From NCBI RefSeq assembly GCF_019175285.1, contig NC_056524.1, forward strand, positions 149,237,832-149,301,831: a DNA stretch of 64,000 nucleotides, given 5' to 3'. The notes under the pieces are model-generated. The model worked only from the letters and a program-made list of their open reading frames with translations, searched no databases and was not told the DNA's origin. Made by a program: the position numbers and the translations under genes. How positions within the stretch are numbered: position 1 is the first letter of the stretch; each line of letters starts with the position of its first letter. Shown piece after piece: positions 27,556 through 42,000 of this stretch. The DNA comes from Sceloporus undulatus. Its lineage: Eukaryota; Chordata; Lepidosauria; Squamata; Phrynosomatidae.

Positions 27556-28682
27556 AATGTGTAGGAAAAGTAAAGTAGAGGGGACACTTGGTTGCCTGGT
27601 TTCCAAACCAACAAATGCAGTGTCTGGTAAGCACATGGCAAGGCTTGCCATATCAGCCAATCTGTGGGATAAGCCAAAATGGTCCTGAGGTGAGGCAACC
27701 TGCATCTGCCCAAACTGCAGCTCCCCCCTCAACCACCTAGCAGCCCCAGGACTTCTTCCCTCCCAATTTAACTTGTATTCAATATCCCCTTTTGCTTTTT
27801 ATACATACCACAGGAAGGGGCCAGTGTGGCACCCCTTCTCTTAATGCATACAAACAGATTTGACAGTCCTCTTGGGAGACATACCTGCAAGAATTTTGTA
27901 AGTTTTACAAATGAACTGATGCCCCCTTCCATGACAGCACAGTACTGTGAAAAAATACCACATGTTCATGGTATGGTTAAACAGATATAGGCCCCTTCCA
28001 TCTTTTGATGTCTCGCTTTCTGATGACTCACTCTCAACACTTGCAAATTACAGATAAGTTCCATTAATTAGATGAAGGGCCACTCTTCCTTCAGTTCTTC
28101 TTGCCTATGATGCTTGCTTGGGACCACTCATGTACGCATGGTCCTAAGGCTTGCCTATGGAAGGAGTGAGTGCCTCCTTGAATTAATAGCACTTGTCTGT
28201 GTAATTTGCAAATGTTGAAAGAATGGGCTTTTCATCAGTTCTTCCTACGCAAGCTCGCGTTGGACTGCTCGCACATGTGCTGCTTGCAAAGTGACACTGA
28301 GAGGGGGGGAAAGGTGCAAAATAAATAAATAAATAAATCCTCTTTTGACCCTTGTTCTCTTCCTCTGGCTCCAGCTTTTCTACTTTGCAGGGAAGTGGGG
28401 GGGAAGGTTTCAGGTAGAACTGGAATGAAGGGGGACTAGCAACCCCCCCATGTGCAGACACCAAAGGGGAAGGAAGAAGGCATGTGCCCAGCCCCAAAGC
28501 CCATCACTTGTGGTAGTACCCCCTCTTTTCAGACACATTCCTGCTGCCACTTATCCTACATGACTTGTTTGTCTACAACTACATTTCAACTAATCCAGAC
28601 TAATGGTGTATTAGTTGTTTGTAGTTTGATAGTTGTGTTTTAATGGGATAAATTGCTAATTATAGTATATTATTTTATATCT

Positions 28683-28795
28683 TATGACTTTTAGATTGTA
28701 CGCCATTGGCAGGTTTTATGTTATTTTAATGACTTTGTAAAGTGTCGTGTAAAACCTAGGGCACTATATAAATAAAATACATAAAATATTAATAA
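28683..28795 (+). mobile_element. LINE-type 3' tail
   Basis: AGATTGTACGCCATTGGCAG and GGGCACTATATAAATAAAAT resemble the end of a CR1/L2-group LINE. No upstream coding part was recognised. Confidence 0.45.
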
Positions 28796-28959
28796 TTCTC
28801 TTCAGGAGAAATGTCAAAGTGTCCTCCGTTTTGATCATGACTAGGAAGTATTTGAGTTTTTAGGTTTCGTGTGGGCATGTGCTATGTTTTTCTTGAATGT
28901 CCTACCTTTAATGGTGCCTTGTCCTCCTTTGTGGTGAGGATGTCTGGCCACCCTCTTTG

Positions 28960-29010
28960 CTTTAGGGTCACCATAAGTCGGAAAGTACTTGAAGGAACAC
29001 AACAATGACA
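28960..29010 (+). mobile_element. Sauria SINE tail remnant
   Basis: TAGGGTCACCATAAGTCGGA followed by ACTTGAAGGAACACAACAA is the SINE tail alone. In copy two most of it is removed by the 130-base deletion. Confidence 0.65.
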
Positions 29011-29154
29011 ACTCTCCGGCCGGGAGACAAAAATGCATCCTCACTTCTGCACTATCTTCATATAGTGCTGCTTTGAGTGCTCTGGCTGCCTCCTGTTGCA
29101 TTCTGGGAATCTGTTGTTCAGTGTAGTTCAGTAATTCTATGATTCTACATAGAA

Positions 29155-29163
29155 TCATATAGA

Positions 29164-29219
<56 letters not shown>

Positions 29220-29550
29220 TCATAGAATCATAGAGTATATATAATGCATATACATATACACATACATATAGTCATAGACTCATATAGAATATATATATAT
29301 ATATAGTCATAGAATCATAGAAAATATAGAATATACACACACACATATATATAGTCATAGAATCAGAGTATATATAGAGAGAATCATATAGAAAATAGAG
29401 TGTGTATATACACACACATACAGTCATAGACTCATATAGAATATATATGTATATAGTCATAGAATCATAGAAAATATAGAATATACATATATATATATAT
29501 CTAGTCATGGAATCATATATATATATATATAGAATCATATAGAAAATAGA

Positions 29551-29590
<40 letters not shown>

Positions 29591-29784
29591 TCATACATAT
29601 AGTCATAGACTCATATAGAATATATATATATATAGTCATAGAATCATAAGTATATATATATATATAATAGAAAATATAGCATATACATATATATATCTAG
29701 TCACAGAATCATATATATACATATGGAATCATATAAAAATAGAGTATGTGTGTATAATACATACATATAGTCATACACTCATTA

Positions 29785-29821
<37 letters not shown>

Positions 29822-29843
29822 CAAACAGTGTGTGTGTGTATAT

Positions 29844-29874
<31 letters not shown>
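29155..29874. repeat. Compound (AT)n / TCATAGAATCATAG microsatellite
   Basis: Blocks of (TA)n, (CA)n and (GA)n alternate with TAGTCATAGAATCATAGAA, a word that matches the tandem tail of CR1. It looks like an expanded CR1 tail. The duplicate is at about 49790-50545. The assembly breaks here. Confidence 0.85.
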
Positions 29875-29899
29875 NNNNNNNNNNNNNNNNNNNNNNNNN
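29875..29899. other. Assembly gap, 25 N
   Basis: A run of 25 N inside AT-rich microsatellite, exactly between the two copies of the duplicated block. The other two gaps in the window are 10 N long, so this one was probably made by a different assembly step. Confidence 0.98.
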
Positions 29900-31344
29900 T
29901 ATCTTTCCGTTCAAAAGGGTTTCTGTGAACAGGTCGAACTGAACATCTGTCTCATCTTTCTGGCACGTTGTCAGCAAAAGTTGAGAGAAATTGTAAAAGA
30001 ACTGTGGGGAGGTGGAGGCATGAATTTATGACTGAGGGGAATGTTGTTCCTTATAGATAAAATTATATTAAGTATGTTACTCCTATTACTGTAGATGTAA
30101 TTTATGGCGACCTATTTGGAGTGACGGCTGGAGTTTGAGTGGATTTAAACGATGGTGAGTATGTACAGAGTACGTATTGCATTCAGAGAGTAAAGTTAGG
30201 CATGAGAAGCTGTTAGAGTTAGGTTAAGAAAGTTATTTTCAGATCTTTAGAGAGTTAGGATCAAGGTCAGCGATAAAGTTGAGTTAGGCCCACAGACAGG
30301 CTACACTAAAGCGTTGGTCACTTTGGAGTCTGTGTTTAAATGATGATGTGTCTAAGATCCTAAGGACAGGAGCAAAGCTTTGTTCCGCTGCTGACCTCTT
30401 AAGGGTGTGCTGTATTTAAAACCGCCTCCTACCCTCCAAAGTGACCCGACGAAGCAGCTTATTTTGCCTGCCACCTGTCTGTCAAAGTTGGAGAGTAAAG
30501 GTCCGGACAGACTTCGGATATAAGGGTGGAGGTGAGAGAGGAGAACTGCGTGAGTTAGGTGATTCAGATGCATTAACTAAGTTAAACCATTTATGTTATG
30601 TTCAATTTCTGTTCCGTAAATCCTTATTTCTAATTACACACTTGGGCTCCAAGGCCTACATAAGCTTAGCCTACCAAGAGATATTGGAAAGCTTAAGTTC
30701 AGATACACAAATTTCTTCGGGCAGGCGTTAATCAATGGTGGGGATATGATGAATAAAGTTTCTCAGGAACACGAGGCCATCTAAGATCTCGTTGTCACAG
30801 GCAGTGGGTCAGGAGAACTCCAAACACTTGTGGCAGATGTGAGGATATAGTGAAGCCATCACAGAGAGCGAAAGGTCATGTGCACTCTTATTCACAACAA
30901 CTTTTTATGTAAAATATTAGGCCGTCTGCCTATCTTACATTTTATAGGGAAGTGGGGCAGATGATGAGCACGATGAGTTCGTTTTGCCCTAAGAAAATTA
31001 GGGAGCGATTTATACTGGTTAAGTGCCTATGGGACCTTGCCCTATTTTCTGTTTTGCCGTCTGCATCAGGACTATAGTTTTTTTGTGGGGTTTTGGGGCT
31101 TCCATCAATCCTTCGTATAATTAACTGAGGGGAATGAGGAATGATTCCAGATTTTTTTTAGCTTCTCTGGGTCCCATATGGGGCTATAAACAAACCACCA
31201 AAAAAACAATTTCCCCATAATCCCTCATTTTAATTAAGGTCAATCAACTTACACGTTACAAGACACATGAACTATCTTTGCTACCCTTGTACCACCTCAC
31301 AAGATGGGAAGTCTATCTTCTATTATGTTCTTTCTAAACTGCAG

Positions 31345-34300
31345 GAATTCCTCTGCGGCTTGTGGATGGGGAATCACCAAAGAAGGGCGCATAGAGATTT
31401 CCTGCATGGGCAATGGGGCAGCATCTGTGGTGATGCTGGACAGCTTAAAGTGTTGAGCTGTGGGTGGCAGGCCAACTGGGACACAGGTTAATTCCACTGC
31501 AGGTTTCTGTTGGGAAGGTGATATATCTAAATCACCTGGTCACCAATAGACTTTCCTCAAGGAAAGCTCCAGGACGGATCCTGCTCTAGGTACCCCCTGT
31601 TTGACTTTCTGAGCTGGCTGGCTATTTTCAGCCCTCTTCTCCAGCTCACATGTCAAATGAAGTTGATTTTCTTTCTATTTCTTTTTTCACTGTCCAACTC
31701 TCACCTCATACATAGTGATGGGAAAATAATGGCTGGGACGTCCTATTTTAGTGTTCAGTTTTTATCTTCACCACTGTTAGGATTTTGTCTTCTCGTTCGT
31801 TCAGGCTGCCTTCTTTCCCAATTCCTAATCTTCTCTGATCATAGGATTTTATCACACAGGAAAAATTGGGAGGGGAGGGAAATCGGAGGATTTAAACAGT
31901 GATTATCCCGGCAAATTATTCATTGCTGTTTATTGCCTCTTTTATTGCCTCTATTACCTCTTCAGGAGCCATTGTCGTCTGCAAAATCTAATTGTGAATT
32001 CCCGTTTTACCTGGTTAATCCACTGTTTACAACCCCTGATTTTGCCCAATTCTCTGTGTGATATACAGTCCATCGTTCATGCTTGTATTTAATTTCATGT
32101 TTTGTTACTTAACGTACAGTTTGTGTGCTGTACAGTGTTAAACCAAATCTTTGCTGTTTGAACTGGGAAACCCATATCTGTCATGTGAATTCACTCTTTA
32201 AACTTAAGGTTGCTATTCCAGGTGCTGAATACTTCCCTGCTGACCATTTCAACTATTCAGTGCAGAAAGTAGGTAATAGAGAGTTGCATTTCAATCAGTG
32301 ATTTTAGGGATCAAAGGAAAAAAAAAACAACATCATTCTCATACTGTTCATGTATACAAAAGATTGGTCTCAGATATACCTAGGTCTGCTCAAGTATTTG
32401 TGTCTGGATTTTTCTGTTATATCACCCTGTTCTAAAAAAAGAGTTTTTTGCTGGAGTTTGATGCAGTTTTTTTGTCCTCCTCAGTGGCTTATTCTGGCCT
32501 ATCCTGCGGGCCCAACAGACAGGCTAAATAAAAGTGCTTGGGCCACTATGGGAGGTATGCTGTTTAATGATGCATGCGTTCCTAAGCGGCCAGAATCCAA
32601 GCCACAGCTGTGCTTCCAGTCCTTAGGGGACTGAGCACGGCTTTGTGCGGACTTCCAGCATGCATTCATTTAACCAGCAACCTCCAAAGTGGCCTGAAGC
32701 AGCTTTATTTTGCCTGTCTGTTTTGGCCCATGAGTTAGTATGTGACAGAACGATGTATGTAGAGAAGTGTGCGGTTAGAAGTGTTTTCGCTTAGTACTTA
32801 CTTGGCCTAGCTAAGTAGTCTATGGGGAAACCGAGATGTATCTCGAAAGTGTCCCTGATATATGGGTTGGTTGAGTCATTTTTATTTCACTTAACTGATT
32901 CTCTCCAGAAGCTGGGTTGCAAACGCCAAAACTGTGGCTATTTGGGCAAGGGCACATACCCATCCATCTACACCAGTTGTGGCAGCAGGTGGCACTGAAC
33001 ACCCCTTGGGGCAGGTATTATTCATGAATGAAAATGGATTCACAAACTGCTTGCCACAGTAAAGATGCTGGAGTGATCTGTGACTATGTGGCAAAGGAGA
33101 TAACACCTGGTAAGAAATTTCAGGTATGTGGCATATGCGGCCCTTACTTTTCTAGTGAGGACTGTGCGACAAATCATAGTGTTTGGCTTCTACACAAAAT
33201 GTGCGCATCACCACCGTGCTGTAAAGAAAGCTTACGAAGGCAATAGTGGTGGGATTTGTATGGAGAAAATTTTGGTAAGAAAACAGCCTAGGAAAAAAAA
33301 TTTTAACAGCAAAAAGAACAACTGCATCATCTCAATGCCACTCAAGCTCTACTCCAGACCCCTCATTTCTCCTCTGTCCTTCTAAACCAACAATAAGCAT
33401 GGGAGGAAGAACTACCCTGATTCAGTGGATCATTGCCTCTCTTTTTCACAATACCATCCCTTGTACTACTCCAGCCATAGAGGAGACAGAGGCCCCGCAG
33501 GTGCTGGCTTCTGTTTTTAACATATGAAGTAACTCATACTCATAATTGCAATGGAAGGACAGACAGATAATTGGATAGGATGGTTACATGTGGGAAGGCC
33601 ATTTGCCACTATGAAAACCCAACTTCTATGTATTAAAAAAGGAAGAAAGCTGGCTTCTTTAACCCATGAAATTACTCAATTGTATGTGATTTGTCATATT
33701 CTTGCATTTTGACAAGGCATGGAAATAGTTCTGCTAACTTCTTGAAGTATTTCCTTGCCATTTTAAACGTATAAACAACCCGGGACTGGATGGATCAATT
33801 GTTTCCTGATGCTACCACTGTTTTATATGCTCACAAATGACTTTTTAACCTGTTACTTAAAAGGAAGACAAAGCAATGGGAGCCAACCGTTAGATTTCAC
33901 CGTGATGAGAGTGAATTTTCTTTTATGGAGTTTTGTACATGTACTATCATGTTTTCTCATTAGGATTACCAAAATTGTAGTTCAGCGGCAAAATACTCAT
34001 AAGAGCACAAAAGGGGGGGGGGTGAATTCAATATGTGTTTGCCTAGAAGTAGTGTTGAAGGTTTCGCAGTGTGTTGTAAGGATATGTATTAACTTTTTTG
34101 GCTTTTTTTTTTTTTTTTGGTGGGGGGGGTAGGTCCAATCTTTTGGATGTGTGGGATGAGCACTTCATCGCAAGACACGGAATAATTGTGGATCAAATCC
34201 TCAGGATTAAGCTTTCCTCTTGTTACTCAGCTATATCAAAATGCCTCAAGATCACAATGAATATGACTATCTTATGTTTATCAAGGTTCTTAAACTAAAA

Positions 34301-37300
34301 ACATAAAGACTAGTGAATGGACCAAACACAGCTTCTTTTCATTAAAAAAACACCTCTTTTAAAGCAGTTTGTAGTATAAAACAGATATGAACCTTTTTGC
34401 CAAGAATATTGAAAACACTTTTTTTAAAACAAGAACATTAAAACATTAATTAAAAAACAACTAGCCAGGATTCATCTTAGGAGCTGCTATGAGCTGAGAT
34501 AGCAACACTGTGTTAATGGACCAGTGGTAGGATGGTAAGGCAATTCTTATCATCTTGTTCCCAATGGTTTTGCTGCATGATAGAAAGGGATTAACCTGGA
34601 TGATCATCAGTTTCTCCTGTGGTGCATAATTATTCCAAAACAAAAGAATTAACACTGCTCCCAACTTGTTCCTAGGATTATTTCTCATATCTTCTAACCA
34701 TGTATAATCAGTCTGTAAAAGGTCAGTGTGATAATTGTGCAATCGCATGGAAATGAAAAAAGGTTGTTTACAAAAAATGCCAATGACGCACTGTTACACT
34801 GTGCCAAAACTCCTGTGCTTGCTCACCACTGAAGTTACAACTACAGTGTGACAACTGTAAACTAAAGTGAGTTGTTCTGTGCAGAAATCAGCACATAAGA
34901 AGCAGCTTCCTTTTATATGAGTCACACAAACAGTAAACAGCAACAAACAAGGCTTTGCAGGGTGCACTTTGCCCAGTTCCCACAGTGTAGGACTGGATTC
35001 CTTTACTTTCCTTGTTGTTGTGTGCTTTCAAGTCAATTTCTGAGTTAATGGTTGGACTATCCTGGGTTTTCTTGGCAGGTTTTTGCAGAGGGGGTTGTCC
35101 TACAATTATTTTATTCTAAAAACTCTTTAGAAGTTATTGTAAATTCCTTTAGAGTCCGCTTGCCATGTTAATGGACAGCACTAAGCGCTAAAGGGGTTTA
35201 TTGAGGAATTTGGAGACATACTCGATGTTCATTCCTGTCTATCTAGAAGACACCCCCCATTTTAAAAAGCATCACTTAGCAATTAAATGAGGCAGGGGAA
35301 CAGTAGTGATCCTTCATAAGATAGGGTCCCTATTCTGTTTTACCTCTTGCGTCCACTTTTTTTACCTTTCAGAGGAGGTGGCCATGGGCGGTCTCATTAC
35401 TTCTAAAGGGGTTTAAAGAGATGCTCGCTTGCGTGTGGAGCAACCACTTATCAGCAACTGCTGGGTCGTGGACAGCCATCCACATTGCTCAAACTGTAAC
35501 AGTCTGCATGTGAGAATTCTTAACAGTACAATAAGTGCGGGATGACTGTCATTCTCTTATTCTTTGACTCAAGGAGCTCTGGTCAATCAAGTGCACCCTA
35601 ACATGCCTGCCTTAAATACATGCTTTTCACCTCTTGTATGTAAAAACAAAGCAAACAGCGGTGGTGATTCTCTTATTTATAAAGTTCATGGTTTGGACTG
35701 ACTTGGATTAGCCAAAATAAACAGTCCAAATAACTCTGCCCTCTAAAATCTCAGCATGGAAGAACAGCGGGACAAAAGTCCTTGACTGACGTTCAGTATC
35801 TCTGGTATGAAATAACCAGCTCCTTATTCTCTCATGGCCAGGTTTGGTAGTATGATGGCGGCTCTATCTTCTCGACGTGGAGACTACCATTACTGGTATG
35901 AGAGATGAATTTGAGAGATAGTTGCCTGTGGACGAGATTTGTCCCTTCACAGGAACTTTCAGCCAGCAGAAATTGACAACGATATTGCCCTTTGTCAGAA
36001 ATCGGCCAAGACGAGAAGTGTCTTTCCTTCAGCCACCATGTTCCGTCCTGTTGGCCTGCCAACCTTAAGGCGAAGAAAGAAAGCTGCCATAGACATACAG
36101 GCTTGCTTCTATCTGGTATGGGGAGACACAGGGGTAAGGTGGAGTGTCTGTGTCAGGATTTTCTATGGGTAAAGACACTAAACACTGGAAGTTTTTCACA
36201 TTTTGCAAAAGAGTAGCCCCCATTGCCTTTTAATTCAACATTTAAACCACCTTCACAAAAGAAGCAAAAGCGGTGCACAGCAGGCTGGTGGTTCTGACGT
36301 TTTTGACAGCTATTGGTTTGAACGGTCGGCAGGTTAATTGAAATACACCCTCCTGATCATCTGATTCAGATAATGTAAGCATGCTAACTGCTTAAATGAT
36401 TAACAAACTCTTGTCAGTACAAAGTCCTGGAATTGCTTGCGTTGTGTACCTTGATTGAAAGAAAGACTAGGAAAAAAAATATTGGGATTTAAGATTTAGA
36501 CTGAGGGACTGTGTTCTACTACTAAACCTGATAACTTTATACCATCCTAAGGAACACCCTATCGCCCTTCTCACTTATTAATTCTAGCAGCAAGGATTGT
36601 TACTAGCCAATAACACTGGAAGACCCAATGAAATTTAACATGTGTGGATTGGCTGAAAAAAAGTAATAGAGAGCGCTCAATGGACAAATCGAACTTACCT
36701 TATTTATTTATTTCTTATTTATATCCCGCCTTTCAGCCCTAAGGCCTCAGGGCGGCTTTACAATTATTTTCATCAGACATGGTTCCTGCCCTCAGGCTTA
36801 CAATCTAAAAAATTACAATCAAACATCCTTGATGAAAAGCAAGCAATTGGAAGTATTTACAGATTAATTGGAAACCATTCTATATAAAAAATCCTAGATT
36901 GTAGAGTGAAGAGTCACAAGGGCCATCCAGTCCACCCCTCGCATGAAGGAACTCACAATCAAAGCATCCTTGACAATGGTCATCCAGCCTCTGTTAAAGA
37001 CCTCCACGAAGGAGACTCACTACACCTAGGAATGTGTTCCACGTCAAAACAGCCCTTTACTGTCAGGAAGATCCTCCTAATGTTGCCGGTGGACTCTCTT
37101 TCCGAGAGAGCTTGATCCATTGTTCAAGCTCCTGTTCTCTGGAGCAGCAGCATATTAATTGACACAATCAAAAAAAAAAAAAAGGGGATAATCGTGATTT
37201 CTGGGGTTCAAACAGTTAAGTAGGCAACTGAAAACTATGTCCTGGTGTCCTGCTTTTTCAGCATGTCTTCTTGTCTGTGTGTATATGTGTGGGTGTTGTA

Positions 37301-39047
37301 AGTGTATTTTTCCTTTTGTTGTTGTTACTAAAAAGTAACTGGAAGGAATGCAAATTAATATCAATTTATGGTAATTAGTTAGATTAGAAAAGGAACTTAA
37401 GGTTACATATTACTATCTAAGAAACTAAATATGAGAGCAAGCATGAAGACCTTTTTAAAAATGGGTTGGGCAAGGGGAAAGGGGTTGTTTGTTTATATGG
37501 ATGTATTTAGTATTAAATTGTTAATTAAAAAGTAGTTGTTATAAATATTAAAAACATCATTTTGATTACATATGCATTGTCTCTATATTTGCAATGTTTT
37601 TAGAAGCGATGTATGTCTTAGATGGACACTAAGGAAAAGCATGATTTTTTAGTAGTATTGATAGAGTGATGGTGCTTATATAGCTCCTAATATAATAGTA
37701 TATATGGATTATTTAAAATGCTCTGCGTTGTGATGTTACTGGAGATTACTCTGAGCATCTAATTATGATTTACTACCTTGGAAGCATAGAGGACCAAAAG
37801 AATATATAGGGGTTTTTTTGTTGTGGTTATTTAGGTTTTTGAGTTCGTATGTTTTATTTGTGAGATTTTTTTGTTTTTTTTTTTTTATTTTATTTTTTTT
37901 TTTTTTTTATTTTTTTTTTTTATTTTTTTTTTTTTTTTTTTTTTCTTTTTTTACTGAAGAGATAAATAATAGATAACAATACAGCACTGTAGGACCAGTT
38001 CTGTTCTATACTGTACTGTGATGTGAGAGTAGAGTCTGATAGTTGGTGTGTCTTCCACCTGTGGTCAGACTACAAAACGTTCTGTTGTGAGTATAGAGCA
38101 CTATTTACCAGTTATTATCCTTGTCAAGCTATAGCTGGCTTGGTGGTGATGGGAGGTCTAAACCAAGAGCAAAAACAAAAATGTGCTGGTGGTGTGATTG
38201 CAGTAAGAAGAGCCTTTTGATGCTTTTAAAATGAAACTGTAGGTTCTGGTAATTATAGATCTGACTTTTTAACCCATATAAGTTAAAGCTGCTTGTCAAA
38301 CGGGTGCATCTTTGGTAGGTGTTGATGTTTTTGTTATTAATGGAATGTTATGCTTTGTATTATTTATATGATGTATAAGATGAATCTGATTCAGAGCGCA
38401 CCAAGGCTGCATTCCGATCTAGTGTTATGGAATGGAGTGTGTTGTGGTTTTTCTTGTGTAATGATCGACTACCGGACTTTAGGGACCCATGCCATATTTA
38501 AATAGTCCATTACCTCTAATATTGAGTACCAGCAGTTTTATGTGGTTTAGTTCGTCAAAGCGTTATATAGATGGGTGTGGCATTTTGTATTTTGTAGATC
38601 AGGGCCAGATTAGTTTATTGTTAGAGATTCCATGCTTGGTTACTTAAATTGGTTGTTTTGCTGTTCTGCGGTTACAGGAGTTACACTATGTTGTCATGTT
38701 TTGTTCCTGTTTCAGGGGAAGGTAATTTTCAAGGACATTACTCCAAGGTTCAGTACCCCTTCTCCAAGAAAAAGTGTGCAAAGTTACCGTTTTTAGGAAG
38801 AAATTTAGTAATCGTATTATGCTTTGTGCTGGTAAACCTCTCTGAAGAAAACCTGGCGGGACAGCTGTCAGGGAGACAGTAGTTGGGGAACCACTATATG
38901 TGTCATGAGATCAAATGGACGCTGGGGTACATCCTAGGAATACTCCTGAGGGTTATGGATGTTTGGGGCGAAAGGATTCTGGTGTTTACACAAAGTTCAG
39001 CAAATTTGTAAGCCCGCTGGATTAAGAAATTGACCAAACTTATTTGA
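31345..39047 (+). pseudogene. PRSS12-like: Second, damaged copy of the last six protease exons (probable assembly artefact)
   Basis: Counterparts of the last six exons lie at about 31345-31486, 32909-33109, 34133-34204, 35373-35494, 35842-36131 and 38716-39047. Every one carries several one- or two-base indels, so none keeps the full frame, and the donor after the activation exon has lost its GT. The introns match copy one almost base for base apart from the same density of small indels. Damage that ignores the exon/intron boundary, and a flanking 25-base gap, point to raw long-read sequence or a retained haplotype and not to an ageing gene duplicate. It should not be counted as a second protease gene. 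Confidence 0.85.
37811..37957. repeat. Poly-T stretch found only in copy two
   Basis: About 147 bases of almost pure T replace about 16 ordinary bases of copy one (near 17780-17797). Probably sequencing noise and not genomic sequence. Confidence 0.8.
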
Positions 39048-42000
39048 GAATGTCAACCCTCAAACATGGAGGAATTTACCAGCAGGGATTTAAAACTGAT
39101 CAGTGGCTACAGGCATATCTTCATTCTTTCTCTGTTTATGTGTTGCTATTCCATGGGTTATCAAAGCAGGTTTGTTTTAAGTGAGGCATTGCCAACAGAC
39201 TTTAGCGCTTATTGAAGAGAGGTGGTGAATTAAATTCTGGAAACCGCTTCTTAATGATTCTGTATTCATCTCAAGCCCTGCTTGGTTGAATGAGAAGTAG
39301 TGACAATATTCATGTATCCTCCTTAGGGGCAGAGAAGTAAAAAGGGCTTTATTGTAAACTCAACTACAGTTAACTTCTGGAATTACAATAGTTATTGATC
39401 TAGAGCGAATTAAAATTTCTTATTATGTTTTGCAGAGGAATATAATATACAATATACCCAAAGTGCATGTTTCATGATCGGATTTGATGATGATGAAGAA
39501 ACATCCGATAAGCAATTACCGCTCTTGTTGTATTTGGGTCTGTTATTGTGTGTAACCTTAATTGGGTTGTTTTTTTTTAAATTGCCGTTGTACTGTAGGA
39601 TTACCAGTTTTGATATTATAGAATACCTCCTCTCTTTCAGGGTTCATTGAGGGACAGAAATTATCATGTACTCTTCTATAGTCTGTTTCTCTTCTCAAGT
39701 TAGGCTTGTTCCTTGAGTAGTAATGCCATATGGGACATCATCTCAGAATATGGACAGAATTACATCATAGTTATTCTAGGTTGTGAGATAATGCCAATGC
39801 TTTACCCTGTGAGTGGTGAAATTATGCAAGACAGGGACCTTTTTATATTCACAAGGAAATTAGGTTGGTATGTAGACATTGGTGATTATGCCAAGTACAA
39901 TCAATTAAGGCTACTTTTTGCTTAAGGATATTTCCAGACAATGCTCCAGTGCTACCAGTCAAAAGATGCCATAGTTACTAGATACCTTGATTTTTTTCTT
40001 AATCAGACTTTTTTTTGGTTTTAAGTAACAAAAAAAAAAAAAAATTATAGTATTATGTGGGTGAAAATATGGGAGCTATGTAAACAGAACATGACAATGT
40101 CTGGAACACCACGAAATTCCATGTAATGAGGAGGTGGATTGCACACTACAAGACTTATCTAGAAAAATATAAATCCATTGCAAGCAAACAAGACTTATGT
40201 TGTTGTTGTCATTGCCTTCATTCCAATTTATGGTTGACCCTAAGTGTGACCCAAAGGTACTCTTGGCAAGATTTGTTCAGATGAAGTTTGCATGCTTTTC
40301 TCTGAGGTGAGAGCATGTGATTGCCAAGGTCACCAGTGGGTTTTCATGGCCAAGTGGCGAAATCAAACCATAGGTTTCAGTTGTAGGTCAACACTCAAAC
40401 CACTACGCCAAACTGACTCTTTATGTTAGCATGACTTATATATTATGTGGTTGCAAATGAAAATTATGCATCTAATTTAACTTAGAGTGGGAATTACTAT
40501 CTGTTAGAATCAATTATGCAAGATTGTTTCTCCATGTACTATCTCATGTTCAGTCTTCTCTAGGCTATGGCATTAAGAAGAAAAAAACTGCACAACAGCA
40601 TATGTGTAGCCACTCTTCTTAAGCTACAGTCGTTTTTTTAACGTGCATAAAGGATTGAAATGCTTGGACTGTATGTACCATTTCACTGTTAGAGGGAAAT
40701 TTCCAGGAGAACATAAAGACCAAACAGTTACTTTCCCACCATCAGAACAAACCACCATCACCGACATAAGAATATTTGCTTTGTTGTATCATGGCTTCTC
40801 TCCTGACTGAAAAACACTTGCTTTGTGCTGCCACTTGATCCTTCTCTCTGACAAGGGAAGGCAAAAAACTGCATTTAGCTAGTGCCGCAATAACCCAAAG
40901 GCACCGATTGTCTGTCTGATCTTGGAAAACTTAAGGGGGCTAGCTCTGTTAGTAACTTGGATGGGAGATTACCAACAACTACCAAGTGACTGTAAACGTA
41001 TATTTCATGAGGAAGGATCTAACACAAACCACCTCTGAGTATTATCGTGCTAAGAAAAACACTATGAAAATTTATGGGGTTTACCATAAAGGGTCAACTT
41101 TCAAGGTCCATGCAGGGCATATTGTTTCCCACTAAATACTTAGTAAACATACCATTGAAACATTTAAACAATTATAAAGCAATGAGAAAGAATATCAAAG
41201 AATCAGTCATTAGACCTGAAATATTAATTAAAACAAAGGCTTATTAATTTGATATAAAGTGGGAATTACCAATTTTAATTTCGGAATTTGTTGATAATAA
41301 ATAAAAAGCCCATTGGCTAATGACATTAAAATGGAGAGAATCCTGGAATATTCATTGGGAAATTTTAAAACCTGTGCTTTCCTAAAATATTTTTAATAAA
41401 CATCAGAAAGAAAGTTATAAAAAAGCAGGTGCATTCATGCAGCGTTGCATTGCTGGTGCTAACTACTGCTTTGTTAGTAGGTATTGATTCATAGTTACAA
41501 TGGTCAGTTGATGGGACCTAAAAAAACCTGTTAGAATATGAAGTCTTCATTGGAGATTCTTCTGCGTACCCTTCTGTCACAGGGCCTACCTATGCCCCAG
41601 GGGATATGCCCACAGCAACTCCTCACCAAGCATGAATAGTTTTGACTCCCACATGTGCGCCGGACCATTTATGCTGAATTTTGCCAAAAACAAGTTGGTA
41701 ATGGGATTCACTGAGTAAAAATGTTTTGATGGTCTCAGTAGTTTAGGGCTCCCACTTCCCAGTAGAGAGTTTATTAGTGATCTGTGGTTTCTGCATGTGT
41801 GATAGGTGACTGGGGAAATGGCAAGACTGCACGAGGTTTGGGCCCTGGCAATAGGGATCTCTAAAGCTTTGCTCTTCTTGCCAGTGAAGCCATTCCAGAT
41901 CTGGCCTTCCAGTTGTATTAATCTATTACAGCATACTGGTTCATTGTTGGGGATGTCTACCCTGGGTCTCTCTCGCTTTAGTCCCGGGTTCCTGGCTTGA

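Larger units (their letters stand above)
24321..29154. other. Intergenic DNA between MITEs and the microsatellite
   Basis: Outside the listed elements I found no exon or RNA gene. 24360-24400 ends like a LINE tail (GGGGTATAAATA, then GATAAATAAAA). Confidence 0.5.

Noticed and set aside
29155-29874. CRISPR-like array because of regular repeats
   Set aside because: Low-complexity microsatellite with no unique spacers; vertebrate DNA.
29272-29977. Open frames rich in Tyr-Ile repeats
   Set aside because: Translation of (TA)n microsatellite.
31345-39047. A second, tandem protease gene
   Set aside because: Only the last six exons are present, all with several small indels, in a block copied with its introns and ended by a 25-N gap. 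Assembly artefact or haplotype is more likely.
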